From the NCBI GenBank assembly GCA_009602735.1, contig WELA01009811.1, forward strand, positions 193,295-257,294: DNA of 64,000 bases, given 5' to 3'. Below are positions 1 through 10,783 of the stretch, piece after piece. Both the position numbers and the translations under genes were made by a program. Source of the DNA: Mesotaenium endlicherianum. Its lineage: Eukaryota; Streptophyta; Zygnematophyceae; Zygnematales; Mesotaeniaceae. Every line of letters starts with the position of its first letter. Within the stretch, counting starts at the first letter, position 1. The notes below the pieces were generated by a model. It worked only from the letters and a program-made list of their open reading frames with translations. It had not been told where the DNA came from and searched no databases.

Positions 1-980
1 GACCAGCAGGGATCGCTCGTGGTGGCAGCCATGGAAATGCGGCCACGCGTAGCTCCGCGCTGCTGCGTCTGCTGGGGCAGCTGAGAGCGCTGAGGCTGCT
101 GCTGCTGCGACTGGGGCTGGCGGGCAGGCGTCGTGCGCGTCGTAGAAGACGGCAGCACTGAGGCCTCCTGGCGCACGCCCGTGGATGCTAAGCCCACACG
201 GTCGCTAATGTTGCTCCGTGCGGCGGCCAAGCTCTGCTTCTCAACGGAGAGGTAGGCCTGCTCCAGAGAATACTCTGAACCGTAACGGTCGATGAGGGGG
301 ACTACGGCCCTCTCCCTCAGACGCGGCTCGACGGCACGCAAGAAGATCTCCGCGGCCTCCCGGTCAGTGACAGTGCCGACATCGCGGCGGAGGTGCACCA
401 AACGGCGATACATCATGCGGATAGTCTTGTTCTTGCGTCGGAAGAATTGGTGCAGCTCGTACACCTTCTCTTCAGTGGCAGCCTGGAACTCTGTCTTCAG
501 GATGTTCCAGAAGGCTTGCACTGGATCGGCTAGCAGGGTTGCCACTGGTGGGTCACCCACAAGCTCAGTGCGGGTCCGGAGCTCGGCCTCCTTCTCACGG
601 AAGGTGTCGCGGGCCTCGTGCGAGAGGTAGCGCATAAGCGTGTCGAAGACGTCGCGCTTAGTCAGCGTGGGTGTTTTGAGCTTTGCAGCCGCGAAGTCAG
701 CCTGAAACTCCGAGATGGTATCTTCCAGATCACAGGTGCCTGGCCTACCGCTGAAGCGGTAGGCAGACCTGTCAGTCATGACCTCGTGGTCACCTGCCAT
801 GGGATACCAGAAATCGTAGTGAGCCCACTGGGGAGATGGCTCAGAAGCAACTGCTGTGTGCTGGAGAGCAGGTCGCTCTTCTTCAGCGGGCTTAGTGATG
901 GTGCTGAGATCTGAGTCTGAGTCTTCTCCACTGACCCCTTCGTAGTATGGCTGATAAGAAAGCCCACTACGGGTAGGCAT
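1..980 (-). CDS. Gag-like protein of LTR family C, N-terminal part
   Basis: A frame opens with ATG at 980-978 (protein begins MPTRSGLSYQPYY) and stays open to the window edge, about 326 residues. An acidic, serine-rich N-terminus is followed from about residue 60 by a helical, charged region with FWNILKTEF and RRKNKTIRMMYRRL, and then by a glutamine-rich tail with runs of QQQQ. This is the layout of a retrotransposon Gag: helical capsid-like part, then a low-complexity linker. A zinc knuckle, if present, lies beyond the edge. The assignment rests on position just inside an LTR and on composition, not on a recognised domain. Confidence 0.55.
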   Translation of the reverse strand, partial: MPTRSGLSYQPYYEGVSGEDSDSDLSTITKPAEEERPALQHTAVASEPSPQWAHYDFWYPMAGDHEVMTDRSAYRFSGRPGTCDLEDTISEFQADFAAAKLKTPTLTKRDVFDTLMRYLSHEARDTFREKEAELRTRTELVGDPPVATLLADPVQAFWNILKTEFQAATEEKVYELHQFFRRKNKTIRMMYRRLVHLRRDVGTVTDREAAEIFLRAVEPRLRERAVVPLIDRYGSEYSLEQAYLSVEKQSLAAARSNISDRVGLASTGVRQEASVLPSSTTRTTPARQPQSQQQQPQRSQLPQQTQQRGATRGRISMAATTSDPCW

Positions 981-2027
981 ACGCTGAAGGTTCTAATTGC
1001 TTGAAGGCAAAGAGAGATCTTTTAGAAGTAAGGGAAGTGTACTCTCCAGAGTGAGCACCTCAAGACTGTAATCTGGTAGGAAAACAACTAATGAAGTATG
1101 GCCCAAAAGATCACTGGAAGCACATCATGATCTTCAGAGTAGTCCTATGGCAAGGGCTTAAGCTGTGACTTTGCTCACCACTTGTGAAGTTCTTCAAGTG
1201 ACTGGAAGCCTGGAGGGCTTGCTCTTCACAAGAGAGTAACTGAGTGGTCCTGAAAACACAAGAGATAAAAGTGTAAACTTTACTGATAATCTTTGTTACT
1301 TACACCTGGCATAATGGACTTCTAAAAAATGTCTCTTCTAGGGACATCTCTAGTATTTATACTCCTGGAAATCTGGCGGGGTATGCGGCGGATCCAATGC
1401 ATGTAGTCACTCTAGGAGGCTCTCCTATGTCCACTAATGTGTACAAGGCATGTACTAGCACTCCTATAGGCTAAGCATAACTCAAACCAATCAAAGCAAG
1501 GTGCGTAGGATATGCTACGTGTCCCTCATTGGCCGAGCTTACCTTGGGTGATTCTACCTAGATAGCGCCTCAAAAGTGGATCTGGAAATTGAGGAAGCTT
1601 CCTCTAGGAGTAGGTGATGCAGTCACCAAGTTATAGCCTCAATGATGTACATATACTATGGAAATGCAAAGCTTATGTAGGCTAAGGGGCTCGCGGATTT
1701 GTGCGCACAAGCTAGGGGTTTTAGGGGGTCACGAATAGGCAAGAATGTGCACATTAAAACACAAATTGCCCTCTGGTGAGGATCCGCTAGGGGCCGGTAG
1801 GTGACGCGGACTAGATCGCTCATATCTCGCGCGATACATGACCAAATGACGCGAACCCGGTGCCATTCGGGAGGTGACTTGACGCGCTACACTTTGGTGA
1901 CTTGGAAATTGAGAAAAGGTCAACGTATGGATGCGTAAAGTCTATGCAAAGTCGGCCTTCCTAGGTTGATGGTTCACACATGTGGAGCTCGATTTCGTGC
2001 GGCAACCTCGACTCAATAAATCATGAC
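1..2027 (-). mobile_element. LTR retrotransposon, family C, 5' part
   Basis: The 5' LTR is 1330-2027 read on the minus strand; it begins TGTCATGATTTATTGAG and ends in AGAGACA. A second copy of this LTR lies at 17612-18311 in the opposite orientation, which is what defines it as a repeat. Inside the LTR there is a leader of about 350 bases and then a gag-like reading frame that runs off the left edge of the window. Pol is not visible, so Ty1/Copia versus Ty3/Gypsy cannot be settled. The visible part looks whole. Confidence 0.75.
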
Positions 2028-2500
2028 ACCATATTAATTGGTCGGTTGACTGAAGTCCTAACTGTTCAGTTGACTGACGACGGCTCCGCCTACCCAGGAG
2101 TTAACCACACTGGTAGGACATCGGTTTACCGAATCTCAGTCGACCTCCCGACTTTCAGTATACTACGGTCACGTGTGCCAATCTACAAATAACAATCTAA
2201 ATGAATATGTCTATCCTCAGCGTACTGAAGCTAAGTATATTGACTAATATCAAGCGAGCTTACTACATGTCAACCTATTGATATTATATCCTATATATAA
2301 CTGATATATAAATCTCAGCAAACTACACTATGGTACAAAAGTCATCCTGCTGACCTTTATGACATTGTAAGTAAACTCGCATTACATCGACATACATTCA
2401 TTTAGATGAACTCGCACATGTGAGTATATAGACATAATACTTATTTGGTGTTATGTTCATATATGCAATTAATTAAATAAATAATGAACTGATTCATTAC
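2028..2500 (-). repeat. LTR-like relic (related to family A)
   Basis: The stretch from CATATTAATTGGTCGGTTG onward is repeated at 9232-9505. Its middle part (CTCCGCCTACCCAGGAGTTAACC) resembles the centre of LTR-A read in antisense. It therefore looks like a diverged relative of LTR-A, inserted antisense to the element that follows. AT-rich sequence fills 2290-2500. No gene is seen. Confidence 0.5.
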
Positions 2501-2568
2501 AGCATTGCTCTCGAGTTTGGCATTCGGAACGAGGCCAACTCTCTTGTACAGCTTACTGAGAGAGATCT

Positions 2569-5480
2569 GAATTGGGAATGTTCTGTCCGCTGCTAAGAGA
2601 GGTACCTCCTCAACGTGAAGAAATGGTGGAGAAAAAGGTAAGCCCTCCGGAGCACTCTACAGCTCCAAAAATTGTTGCTCAGTACACGGATGTATTTAAT
2701 ATGCCTCCAGGACTACCCCCTAACAGAGAAGTAGATCATAGGATTGATGTAATACCTGGGAGTCAGCCACCCTGGCAACGCACTTATGGCTTGTCTTATG
2801 TGGAGAGCGAGGAGTTGAAAACACAGATTGCAAAGCTTGAGGAAAATGGTTATATTTCCCCCAGTAAATCACCTTACGGCGCACCCATCCTATTTGTTAA
2901 GAAAAAGGATGGCAGTATGCGGATGTGTGTGGACTACAGAGCTCTGAACATAATTACAGTACAGAACAAGTATGCTTTACCCAGAATCGAGGACTTGCTC
3001 GATACCCTGTCTGGTGCTAAGGTGTTCAGTACGATAGATCTCAAAAGTGGTTATCATCAAATCAGAATTGTGCAAGTTTTCCTCGATGATATTTTAATTT
3101 TCTCTAAAGATGAAGCTCAGCACGCTGAACACTTAAAGACAATCATGGACACTCTTAGAAGAAATCACTTATGTGCTAAAATGAGCAAGTGTGATTTCTT
3201 TGAGAAAAGTATAGAATTCTTAGACCACGTTGTCAGTAAAGAAGGCATCAGTGTGGATCCTAAGAAAGTCCAGACCATAAGGGACTGGCCAGTACCACAG
3301 TCTGTCTCTGAAGTTAGATCCTTTCTCGAGTTGGCTAACTACTATAGAAAATTAATTGAGAATTTTTCTACAGAGGCCAGTAAACTGACTGACCTTACTA
3401 AGAAAGACATAGGGTATGTGTGGGGGGAAGAGCTGCAGGCTGCCTTCCAGACCCTTAAAGATGCTCTTTGTTCTGCCCCGGTGCTAGCCGTGTATGACCC
3501 CAGCAAACCGGTGCAGGTGGTTACTGACGCCTCTGACTTTGCCACGGGTGCTATTTTGTTGTAGCCTGCTGACAAAACCACAAAGGATGGTAAGGTAAGG
3601 CAGGAGTGGCATCCTGTGTTGTACTAGTCTATGAAATTTAATCCAGCGGAGGTTAATTACTCAGTGCATGATAATGAGCTCCTAGCTATCATTCATGTGC
3701 TCAAACAGTGGAGAGCATACTTACATGGTAAAGCTTTTAAGGTGATTGCAGATCATCTAGCTCTGACTCACTTTCAGAAGAAGTCCAAGCTGTCGAGGAG
3801 GGAGAACCGCTGGAGCCAGATGCTGGAGCAGTTTCAAGTCCAGATCAACTACAAACCAGGGAAGTTGAATCCTGCTGATGCACTCTCTTGAAGACCTGAC
3901 TTGCAAGAAAGGAACTTTTGTCAGCATGCTGTAGATAAAGTCCTGTGTGCACTCACTTCACTAAAGGTGAAAAAGTCCTTCCTTGAACAACTTTGGAAAG
4001 CCTACCTTTGTGACCCAACATTTGAGCCCAGCCCCACTGATGGTGTGTGGCGTGCTACTGCACTCGGGTATAAGCTTAAGGGAGGGGTCTGGGTGACTGA
4101 AACCACTTCAGGCAGGCTGAAGCTGGTCATTCCTAATAACGTGCAAATAAGGTCCCTTTTATTGAGTCAAGCACATGACAGTTTACTAGGTGGGCATTTG
4201 GGGCAGGCCAAAACTGTTGGCAAACTGGCAAAACATTATCATTAGGAGGGATTACCTCGGGAGGTCTTGAAATACGTTAAGTCCCGTGACCAGTGTCAAA
4301 AGAATAAGTCTAGGCACTCACCACCGGGGGGCCTCTTACAACCGCTGCCCATCCCAGCTGGCCGCTGGGAAACAATATCCATGGACTGGGTGGTCACATT
4401 GCCACGAACTGCCAATGGGCATGATTCGATACTGGTAGTCGTGGATAAACTGACAAAAATGGTCATTTTCATCCCCACAACTGTCAAAGTAACTGCACTC
4501 GAAACAGCGAGACAGTTCTACAACCATGTAGTATGCCAATATGGGCTACCCTCTAATATAATCTCAGACAGAGACTCCAAATTTACCTCTAAGTTCTGGC
4601 GAGCTTTAATGGGGTTAATGGGAGTCAAGCAACTGCTCAGCACAGCAAACCACCCTCAGACTGATGGGCCGACTGAAAGAACTAACTGAGTTTTGCAAGA
4701 GGTACTGAGAGCCTATATTAACCAAAAACAAGATAATTGGGATGTCCTGTTACCTCAAATCCAATTTGCGGTCAACAGTGCGGTGCACGCGTCAACGGGC
4801 AAGACTCCTTTTGAACTAAGCCTGGGTAGAGTCCCTAAGTCTCCTTTAGGTGTCCTAGGGGAGTCTTTAACTTACCCTGAAGGGATTGACAATCCGGTCT
4901 CCCTCCAGTTAACTCAAGAGTTTGCTGACACCCTGTCAGAACTCTCACAAAATCGTCACAAAGCCCAAGAAAACCAACAAAAGTACGCTAATCAGCATCG
5001 TCCAGAACTGACCTTTTCTAAGGGCGATTTGGTCAAACTACATTCTCAGCACCTGTACCTCCCTGGTGTGGTCAAGAAAAAGCTTGGTCCTGTTTGGGTG
5101 GGTCCATACTCGGTGGTGCGCCGTGTTAGTCAGAATGCTTACAAACTGAACATGTCAGCAGAATACAAGGGTCATCCGGTCTTTAATGTCTCCTTCCTGG
5201 AACCATACATCAAAGGTGACACACTGTTCACAGGTCGGTTACCTGTCCAACCGGGACCGGTCCTCGCTCTCCGGGACGCTGACCCTGAGGAATATGAGGT
5301 TGAGGAGATATTAGACGCGCGCTCGGTACGTCAATCGTCTAAATATGTCATGAAGTACCATGAGAGGGTTACGATGCCTCTGCGAACACTTGGGAATTTA
5401 AAGACCATTTGACCAATGCCAAAGGGGCGTTGAAACGGTTCCACCTTCGGGCGGCTGGAGCCCCTCCCTAACGGTCATTT
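2569..5480 (+). pseudogene. Pol region (RT, RNase H, integrase) of family A copy 1
   Basis: In order: RT N-terminal block ([20 protein letters not shown]) near 2930, YxDD-type block (FLDDILIF) near 3080, connection and RNase H near 3480-3890 with [14 protein letters not shown] and [16 protein letters not shown], a His-rich integrase N-terminus near 4170-4290, the integrase core near 4370-4690 with MDWVVTLPRTANGHDS, and a C-terminal region near 5040-5400. The order RT-RNase H-integrase is that of Ty3/Gypsy. It is a broken fossil copy. Confidence 0.9.
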
Positions 5481-5841
5481 CTGTTGACACGGGAAGGTGA
5501 CAGGAGGTCCTGTCTCCATTTAAGTTGGAGGGGAAAATATATGACGGTTAGTGTGCGAGAGCGAGAAAGGAACAACTATGTGAACCTCAAGTGTCAGCAT
5601 AGTGACAGATGGGACAGCGTGGCCCACATAAAGCATTTTCGGCGGAAGGAAAAAGGGCCTCGCACAGCAATACATCACTTAACGCACCTTAAAACACATT
5701 CATACGTTTATGTCTAGCGCACCGCAACTACGTCAACTCCTAGCAATCACCCTGTAAGGTAAACAGGATCGAATCCACCATACTAATACGAACTTACTTC
5801 CTTCCTGCAACTCCTATGACAAAGGTCGATATCCTACTAAC

Positions 5842-6864
5842 ATGTGCCCTGGTTACATGTGCAGGAGGGCTCCCACCACACAAAAGGAGGACAGAAAGCG
5901 CAAGGCAGAAGAAGTCAGGAGGAGAATGGAGCAATACCAGAAGGAGTTGGCGGCGACGTCCCTCACCAGGAGAGAACAAGAAAGGGTCCGCAGACAACAA
6001 GAGGCGGCAGAAGAAGCACAGAGGAAGAAGGATCAGGAAGCGAAAAACCTCAGGAAAGCTGAGGAGGAGAGACAGAAGAAACAACAAGAAGAAGCGGCAG
6101 CGGCAGAGGAGGAGAGAAGGAAAAAGGCTGAAGCGGACACGCAAAAGAGCTTGGCCACTTACAGGTGTACTGTGGTGGGTGGCCAAAACTTTGATAACCT
6201 GAAGGAAGCATTGCTGGTAGCCCAGGAAATCAACAAGCTGGAACAGACAACACTGCTACGGAGGGAAGGAGCTGCAGCACAGGATAGGTACATTGAGACA
6301 CACACTGGAGTGGTCCTCTACAAAGATTATGCCAAGATGGTGGGCTATACAGCGGAGCAGGCCCGGTACCTTGCAGATGATTCAGAGAACAAGCCAGTCC
6401 CAATACCGGGAATAGTGGGAGATCAGAGGCTCATCAGGATGGTGAGCATGCGGCCCAATAGCTTTAAGAATACGGTATTCTACCTCACACTACTGCCAGC
6501 TTACAATGAAGTTGAGAGAAGGAGCTGGGAATACTTGGCCAGGGAAGCAGGACAGCAGATGTTCTCTCCCCACTGGTTCCCGTGTAAACTGAGGAAGGTT
6601 GAGCATGGACCCCAGTACTACCAGCAGCCAACAGACTGGAGGTGGATGACCGTCACAAACAAAAAGCAGGAGTGTGACCGAGCCCAACCGGATGACTTCC
6701 ACTATGGCCTGGACGGCTACCTCATCCTACCACCTCACATTGCCCCTTGGGACCCCAGGCTGAATGGCTGCCTGAGCAATATGAATGCAAAGACCAAAGA
6801 GTACAAGAGGAGGGAGAGAGAAAGCATGCTTTTGTCAAATGGGCAAAGAATGCAGGCCGGATAG
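5842..6864 (+). CDS. Extra ORF downstream of integrase, coiled coil plus conserved block (family A copy 1)
   Basis: An open frame of 340 residues lies in the sense direction between integrase and the 3' LTR. Residues about 10-105 are almost pure E/K/R/Q/A and should form a long coiled coil. Residues about 145-275 form a globular block with YKDYAKMVGYT, AYNEVERRSWEYLARE and QPTDWRWMTV. The same block with YHDYARMVGYT, MYNEVERTSWEFLARE and QPTDWRWMTI occurs at the same place in the second family A element (35395-36210, minus strand). I do not recognise the fold. There is no signal peptide or membrane segment, so it is not an obvious envelope protein. Confidence 0.7.
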   Translation: MCPGYMCRRAPTTQKEDRKRKAEEVRRRMEQYQKELAATSLTRREQERVRRQQEAAEEAQRKKDQEAKNLRKAEEERQKKQQEEAAAAEEERRKKAEADTQKSLATYRCTVVGGQNFDNLKEALLVAQEINKLEQTTLLRREGAAAQDRYIETHTGVVLYKDYAKMVGYTAEQARYLADDSENKPVPIPGIVGDQRLIRMVSMRPNSFKNTVFYLTLLPAYNEVERRSWEYLAREAGQQMFSPHWFPCKLRKVEHGPQYYQQPTDWRWMTVTNKKQECDRAQPDDFHYGLDGYLILPPHIAPWDPRLNGCLSNMNAKTKEYKRRERESMLLSNGQRMQAG

Positions 6865-7104
6865 ATATCAGCAGGCTGAAGGTCAAGCAACCTCCGCCGC
6901 GCCCTAAGAAAGGGAGGTCAGTAGACTACTCCATGTCTACCAGGAGCAGGACGACTTAGTGGACGAGACTCCTACCCTCTTAGAGGAGGAAGATGAGGAG
7001 GATGAGGAAGAAGAACAAGGCAAAGGAGAAGCATCAAGACCTGGTACTCAGGACACCCAGGGGCAGGCAAGAGCAGGGCTTCCTCAGGAGCCAAGATTAG
7101 GAAT

Positions 7105-7527
7105 ATGGCCTTCACCCCGGCCATGGAGGTAACTGAACCGCGCACTCGCTCCCCAAGCTCACCTGCCCAAGCACGGGAAGAAGCTGATCTGACTGTATTA
7201 GGCAGCAGACAAAGGCAGAAATCCCCAGAGGACAGGGGAGCCAGAAGAGGGACACGCGGGGTGGCCAGAGGTATGCCGACCTCTCCCTTTGCTCAGGGGC
7301 ATGTACCTCTTGCCGATGTATTTCAGCACCCTACTGGAATGCCGGTCTATGTGGGGATCAACACCCAAGTGGTTGAAGAGCAGGCTACCATCCTTCGTTC
7401 TCCTCGAGGTCCAACTTTAGAACAAACGGGGTTCTTTAGAAGGCCAGCTGACAGACCCAGAGGGCTGTCCAAATCTAGGTCCGGATCTCAGTCCCCTGAT
7501 CCTGAAGCCCCAGGAACAACCCCCTAG
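7105..7527 (+). CDS. C-terminal segment of the extra ORF region (family A copy 1)
   Basis: A 140-residue frame rich in S, P, R and Q lies between the coiled-coil ORF and the 3' LTR. Its distinctive part is GHVPLADVFQHPTGMPVYV. The other family A element has GHVPLGHVMQHPSGMPVYV at the corresponding place (within 34521-35345, minus strand). Conservation of this motif inside an otherwise low-complexity tail suggests a binding or structural role, unknown. Both copies are element-borne fossils. Confidence 0.55.
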   Translation: MAFTPAMEVTEPRTRSPSSPAQAREEADLTVLGSRQRQKSPEDRGARRGTRGVARGMPTSPFAQGHVPLADVFQHPTGMPVYVGINTQVVEEQATILRSPRGPTLEQTGFFRRPADRPRGLSKSRSGSQSPDPEAPGTTP

Positions 7528-7639
7528 GTGACAGGCTAAAGAGACAGTCAGTGGGGGAGGCTGGTCAAGTTCAGTTCCCTGACCAAAGACTTCTGCAGTT
7601 TAATGTTGTCGAGGCGACAACAAGTTAAGTTGGAGTGAT

Positions 7640-8358
7640 TGTAATGAATCAGTATATTAGTAGATATAATGTTCATTTAAATTTAATAGTTAATTAAGTT
7701 CAGTTTACTGAACTTTATGTAATATTGAGTCTGCTGGACTTTATATAATGATCAGATTAAGGACTCAGCCGGAAGCAGCAGGCTGAAGCCAACTTAAGTC
7801 AGCTTGCTGACACATTCTTTGACAGCCAGCTAACTTCCGTACTTGGTAGCAGCGAACTGCCTCGATATGCATCTAAGTGTGGTATGCTAGATGAATGGCC
7901 AGATGACATCCCTATGATGGATGGCGATTCGGGATGATGGGAGATGGCGGTGGATTTGGTTATCCGAGGTCCAACCAACGTGGTTAACTCCCGGGTAGGC
8001 GGTGCCATCGCACTGGCTGTTGAACAGTAAACTCATTCCATGTACATATGCTAGGCATTGCTCTCGAGTTTGGCATTCGGAAACGAGGCCAACTCTCTTG
8101 TCCAGCTTGCTGAGAGAGATCTGAATCCAAGGCGAGAAGCCATTGATACGCACTGTCTTCCAACCTTGCTTTTGTATGAGTTTACTTATTGCATTGTTGA
8201 TGCTAGTTTACTTGCATTTGACTTACGAGTATTATTCACTGCTAGTGTGTTGTCCTTTGCTCTTAAAACAATTAACGGGAAATACCATAAAGATTACTTG
8301 CTAATATAAAGATCTTTATTAATTGTTAATCGCCTATTTGGTAAGTCGATTCATTTCA
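7640..8358 (+). repeat. LTR-A, 3' LTR of copy 1
   Basis: About 719 bases, beginning TGTAATGAATCAGTATA and ending GATTCATTTCA, so the ends form a short imperfect inverted repeat (TGtAATGAAT/ATTCATTtCA). The same unit occurs at 30199-30923 (plus) and, inverted, at 8521-9231 and 33716-34435. Confidence 0.9.
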
Positions 8359-8520
8359 AAATTCAACTCTAAAGCCTACTGTCTAGAATGAGGGACCAAG
8401 AGATCCCAGCCTGCTATGTACCTAGTGACCACCTGGTTGACCACGGCGCAAGGTGCGCCGTTTTGTGGGAAACCCGTTAAGTTGGGACCCACATATCTAG
8501 GTATACCTACCACATTGAAG

Positions 8521-9231
8521 TGAACTGACTTACCAATAGGCGATTAACAATAAATGAAGATCTTTATATCACCGAGTAATCTTTATGGTATTTTTTGTTT
8601 ACTGATTGAACAGCAAAAGACAACTCACTAGCAGTGGACGATACTCGCAAGTCAAATGTAAGTAAACTAGCATCAATAATGCAATCAGTAAACTCATACA
8701 TAAGCAAGGCTATAAGACAGTGCGTATCAATGGCTTCTAGCCTTGGATTCAGATAGCTCTCAGTAAGCAGTACAAGAGAGTTGGCCTCGTTTCCGAATGC
8801 CAAACTCGAGAGCAATGCCTAGCATATGTACATGGAATGAGTTTACTGTTCAACAGCCAGTGCGATGGCACCGCCTACCCGGGAGTTAACCACGTTGGTA
8901 GGACCTCGGTTAACCAAATCCACCACCATCTCGTATCATCCTGAATCGCCATCCATCCCGCGGATGTCATCTGGCCATTCATCTAGCATATCACACTTAG
9001 ATGCATATCGAGGCAATTCGCTGCTACCGAGTACGAAAGTCAGCTGGCTGTCAAAGAATGTGTCAGCAAGCTGACCTAAGTTGACTCAGCCTGCTGCTCT
9101 CGGCTGAATCATTAAACTAATTAGTATATAAAGTCCAGTTTACTAGATATGGACTAAAGTTCAGCAGGCTGAACTTAATTAACCATTACATAGAATGAAT
9201 ATTATATCTACCAATATACTGATTCATGACA
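8521..9231 (-). repeat. LTR-A copy, inverted next to the 3' LTR of copy 1
   Basis: Reading the minus strand gives the same LTR as 7640-8358. The two lie tail to tail with about 160 bases between them and make a palindrome of about 1.6 kb. The 5-bp flanks do not match, so it is not a clean solo LTR. The 160-base spacer (8359-8520) holds no gene. Confidence 0.85.
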
Positions 9232-9505
9232 CATATTAATTGGTCGGTTGACTGAAGTCCTAACTGTTCAGTTAACTACCGACGGCTCCGCCTATCCAGG
9301 AGTTAACTACACTGGTAGGACACCGGTTTACCAAATCTTAGTCGACCTCTCGACTTTCAGTATACTACGGTCACATGTGCCAATCTACAAATAATAATGT
9401 AAGTGAATGTATCTATCCTCAGCGTACTGGAGCTAAGTATATTGACTAACATCAAGCAAGCTTACTATATGTCAACCTACTGATATTATATCCTTAATAT
9501 AACTT
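9232..9505 (-). repeat. LTR-like relic, second copy of 2028-2290
   Basis: Begins CATATTAATTGGTCGGTTG directly after an LTR end, as at 2028, and stays alignable for about 270 bases. No coding potential. Confidence 0.55.
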
Positions 9506-9518
9506 CGGTAATTACCCC
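9502..9518 (-). repeat. Isolated inverted copy of the Mutator-like terminus
   Basis: ACTTCGGTAATTACCCC is the exact reverse complement of the first 17 bases of the transposon that starts at 9559, 40 bases away. Only the tip is present. It could be the right end of a second copy whose body has been lost. Confidence 0.6.
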
Positions 9519-9558
9519 TCTTCAATAGAACCCCTTTTGTCGATGCTGATCTGCGCCG

Positions 9559-10502
9559 GGGGTAATTACCGAAGTAGCACTCCAAGTTTTGTTTATTTGA
9601 AAATCTAGCACTCCAATTATTGTTACTTCAAAATTAGCACTCGCACATGTAAGGTGAGGCCACGTAGGCCTTACACGATCAAATGACGTGCCACACGCAT
9701 TCGCACGCGACCTTACCTGACAAACAACTTCTCTCTTTTGTTTCCAAAATCTTCCACCATCACTTTTTTAATCAACCAAAATTGCCCTTGTCTCGATCTT
9801 ACAATTTCGCCTGAATTTAACCGCGTCTGCAGACTTACTGAGCTTGGCCTGCTCGCTTTCGTACTAAACCCTACATCCTAAGGATTTTGCATGTAATAGT
9901 TTGATCGCTGCATGTGAGTTGACTTGCTACGCTAGCACTACCGATATGATTGAGCTGCTCGCCATTGAGCTGCTTGCCACTCAATGGGAGCTTGCTATGG
10001 CCTCCCTTACTCCCCTCCTTTCTCTTAACCATTGTTTGCAAATTTGCGAACACACTACCGTCTCTATTTTGTACTTCCCTCAAGCGTTCTATAAAAGGAA
10101 ACGTTTTATACCTATTGTTGTTGTATGCCTGCCATATGTCGTCGTGCCTAGCTATACATGCTAACTTATCGCCTTGCTTTGTCTACGCGCTTAAGTGTAG
10201 CAGCTTACGTCCTGCAAAGGGTTGAAAAGTACATAGTGGACCAAATTATTTTGCGTCGTTGTGCAGTTTGGATCGCGAAGGTGGGTCAGTTACAAAAGTG
10301 GTGGTGGAAGATTTTGGAAACAAAAGAAAGAAGTGGTGTGTCAGGTAGAGTCACGTGTAAACTCGTGTGGCACGTCATTTGATCGTGTAAGGCCTACGTG
10401 GCCTCATCTTACATGTGCGAGTGCTAGTTTTGTAATAACGAAACTTGGAGTGCTAGATTTTGAAATATGCAAAACTTGAAGTACTACTTTGGTCATTACC
10501 CC
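9559..10502. mobile_element. Non-autonomous Mutator-like transposon with long terminal inverted repeats
   Basis: The ends are inverted repeats of about 220 bases: left 9559-~9780 starts GGGGTAATTACCGAAGTAGC, right ~10285-10502 reads GGGGTAATGACCAAAGTAGT when reversed. Both arms carry GCACTCGCACATGTAAG, GGCCACGTAGGCCTTACACG and TTTGTTTCCAAAATCTTCC. The flanks are a perfect 9-bp duplication, TCTGCGCCG, at 9550-9558 and 10503-10511. Long inverted repeats plus a 9-bp target duplication are the mark of Mutator-like elements. The 500-base middle has no transposase, so it would need a transposase supplied elsewhere. The intact duplication suggests a fairly young insertion. Confidence 0.88.
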
Positions 10503-10783
10503 TCTGCGCCGTGACCTCCGCGACATACCAACAACACTGGGCATCCAAATCCGAGTGCTCTTTTGGTGTTTAGGCAGTTCATGAAGCATTTCAAAATCTA
10601 AAATAACAAATTTTGATTGCATTGTGGCCGAGCTTGGTCAGTGGGACGAAATACCTAGACACTGCAAGGAGATTTGGGCGGCCTGGATTCACGAACGTAC
10701 GTGTGTTCTTGGGACCAATGGGGTTCTTGGGTTTCTGGAGTACGTATTTTTGAAGAAGTGGAGATATATTTCTTTGCACCACT

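Larger units (their letters stand above)
2501..8358 (+). mobile_element. Ty3/Gypsy chromovirus, family A, copy 1 (5' truncated)
   Basis: A sliver of LTR-A (about 2502-2568) is followed directly by pol: reverse transcriptase with the [13 protein letters not shown] active-site block, RNase H, and integrase with an HPQTDG block, to about 5480. An extra coding region lies at about 5840-7530, and the 3' LTR is 7640-8358, preceded by the purine-rich AAGTTGGAGTGAT. Gag and the protease start are absent. The copy is broken, with several interruptions. It is old: its LTR differs clearly from those at 30199 and 33716. The same family accounts for the 30.2-40 kb element. Confidence 0.9.
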
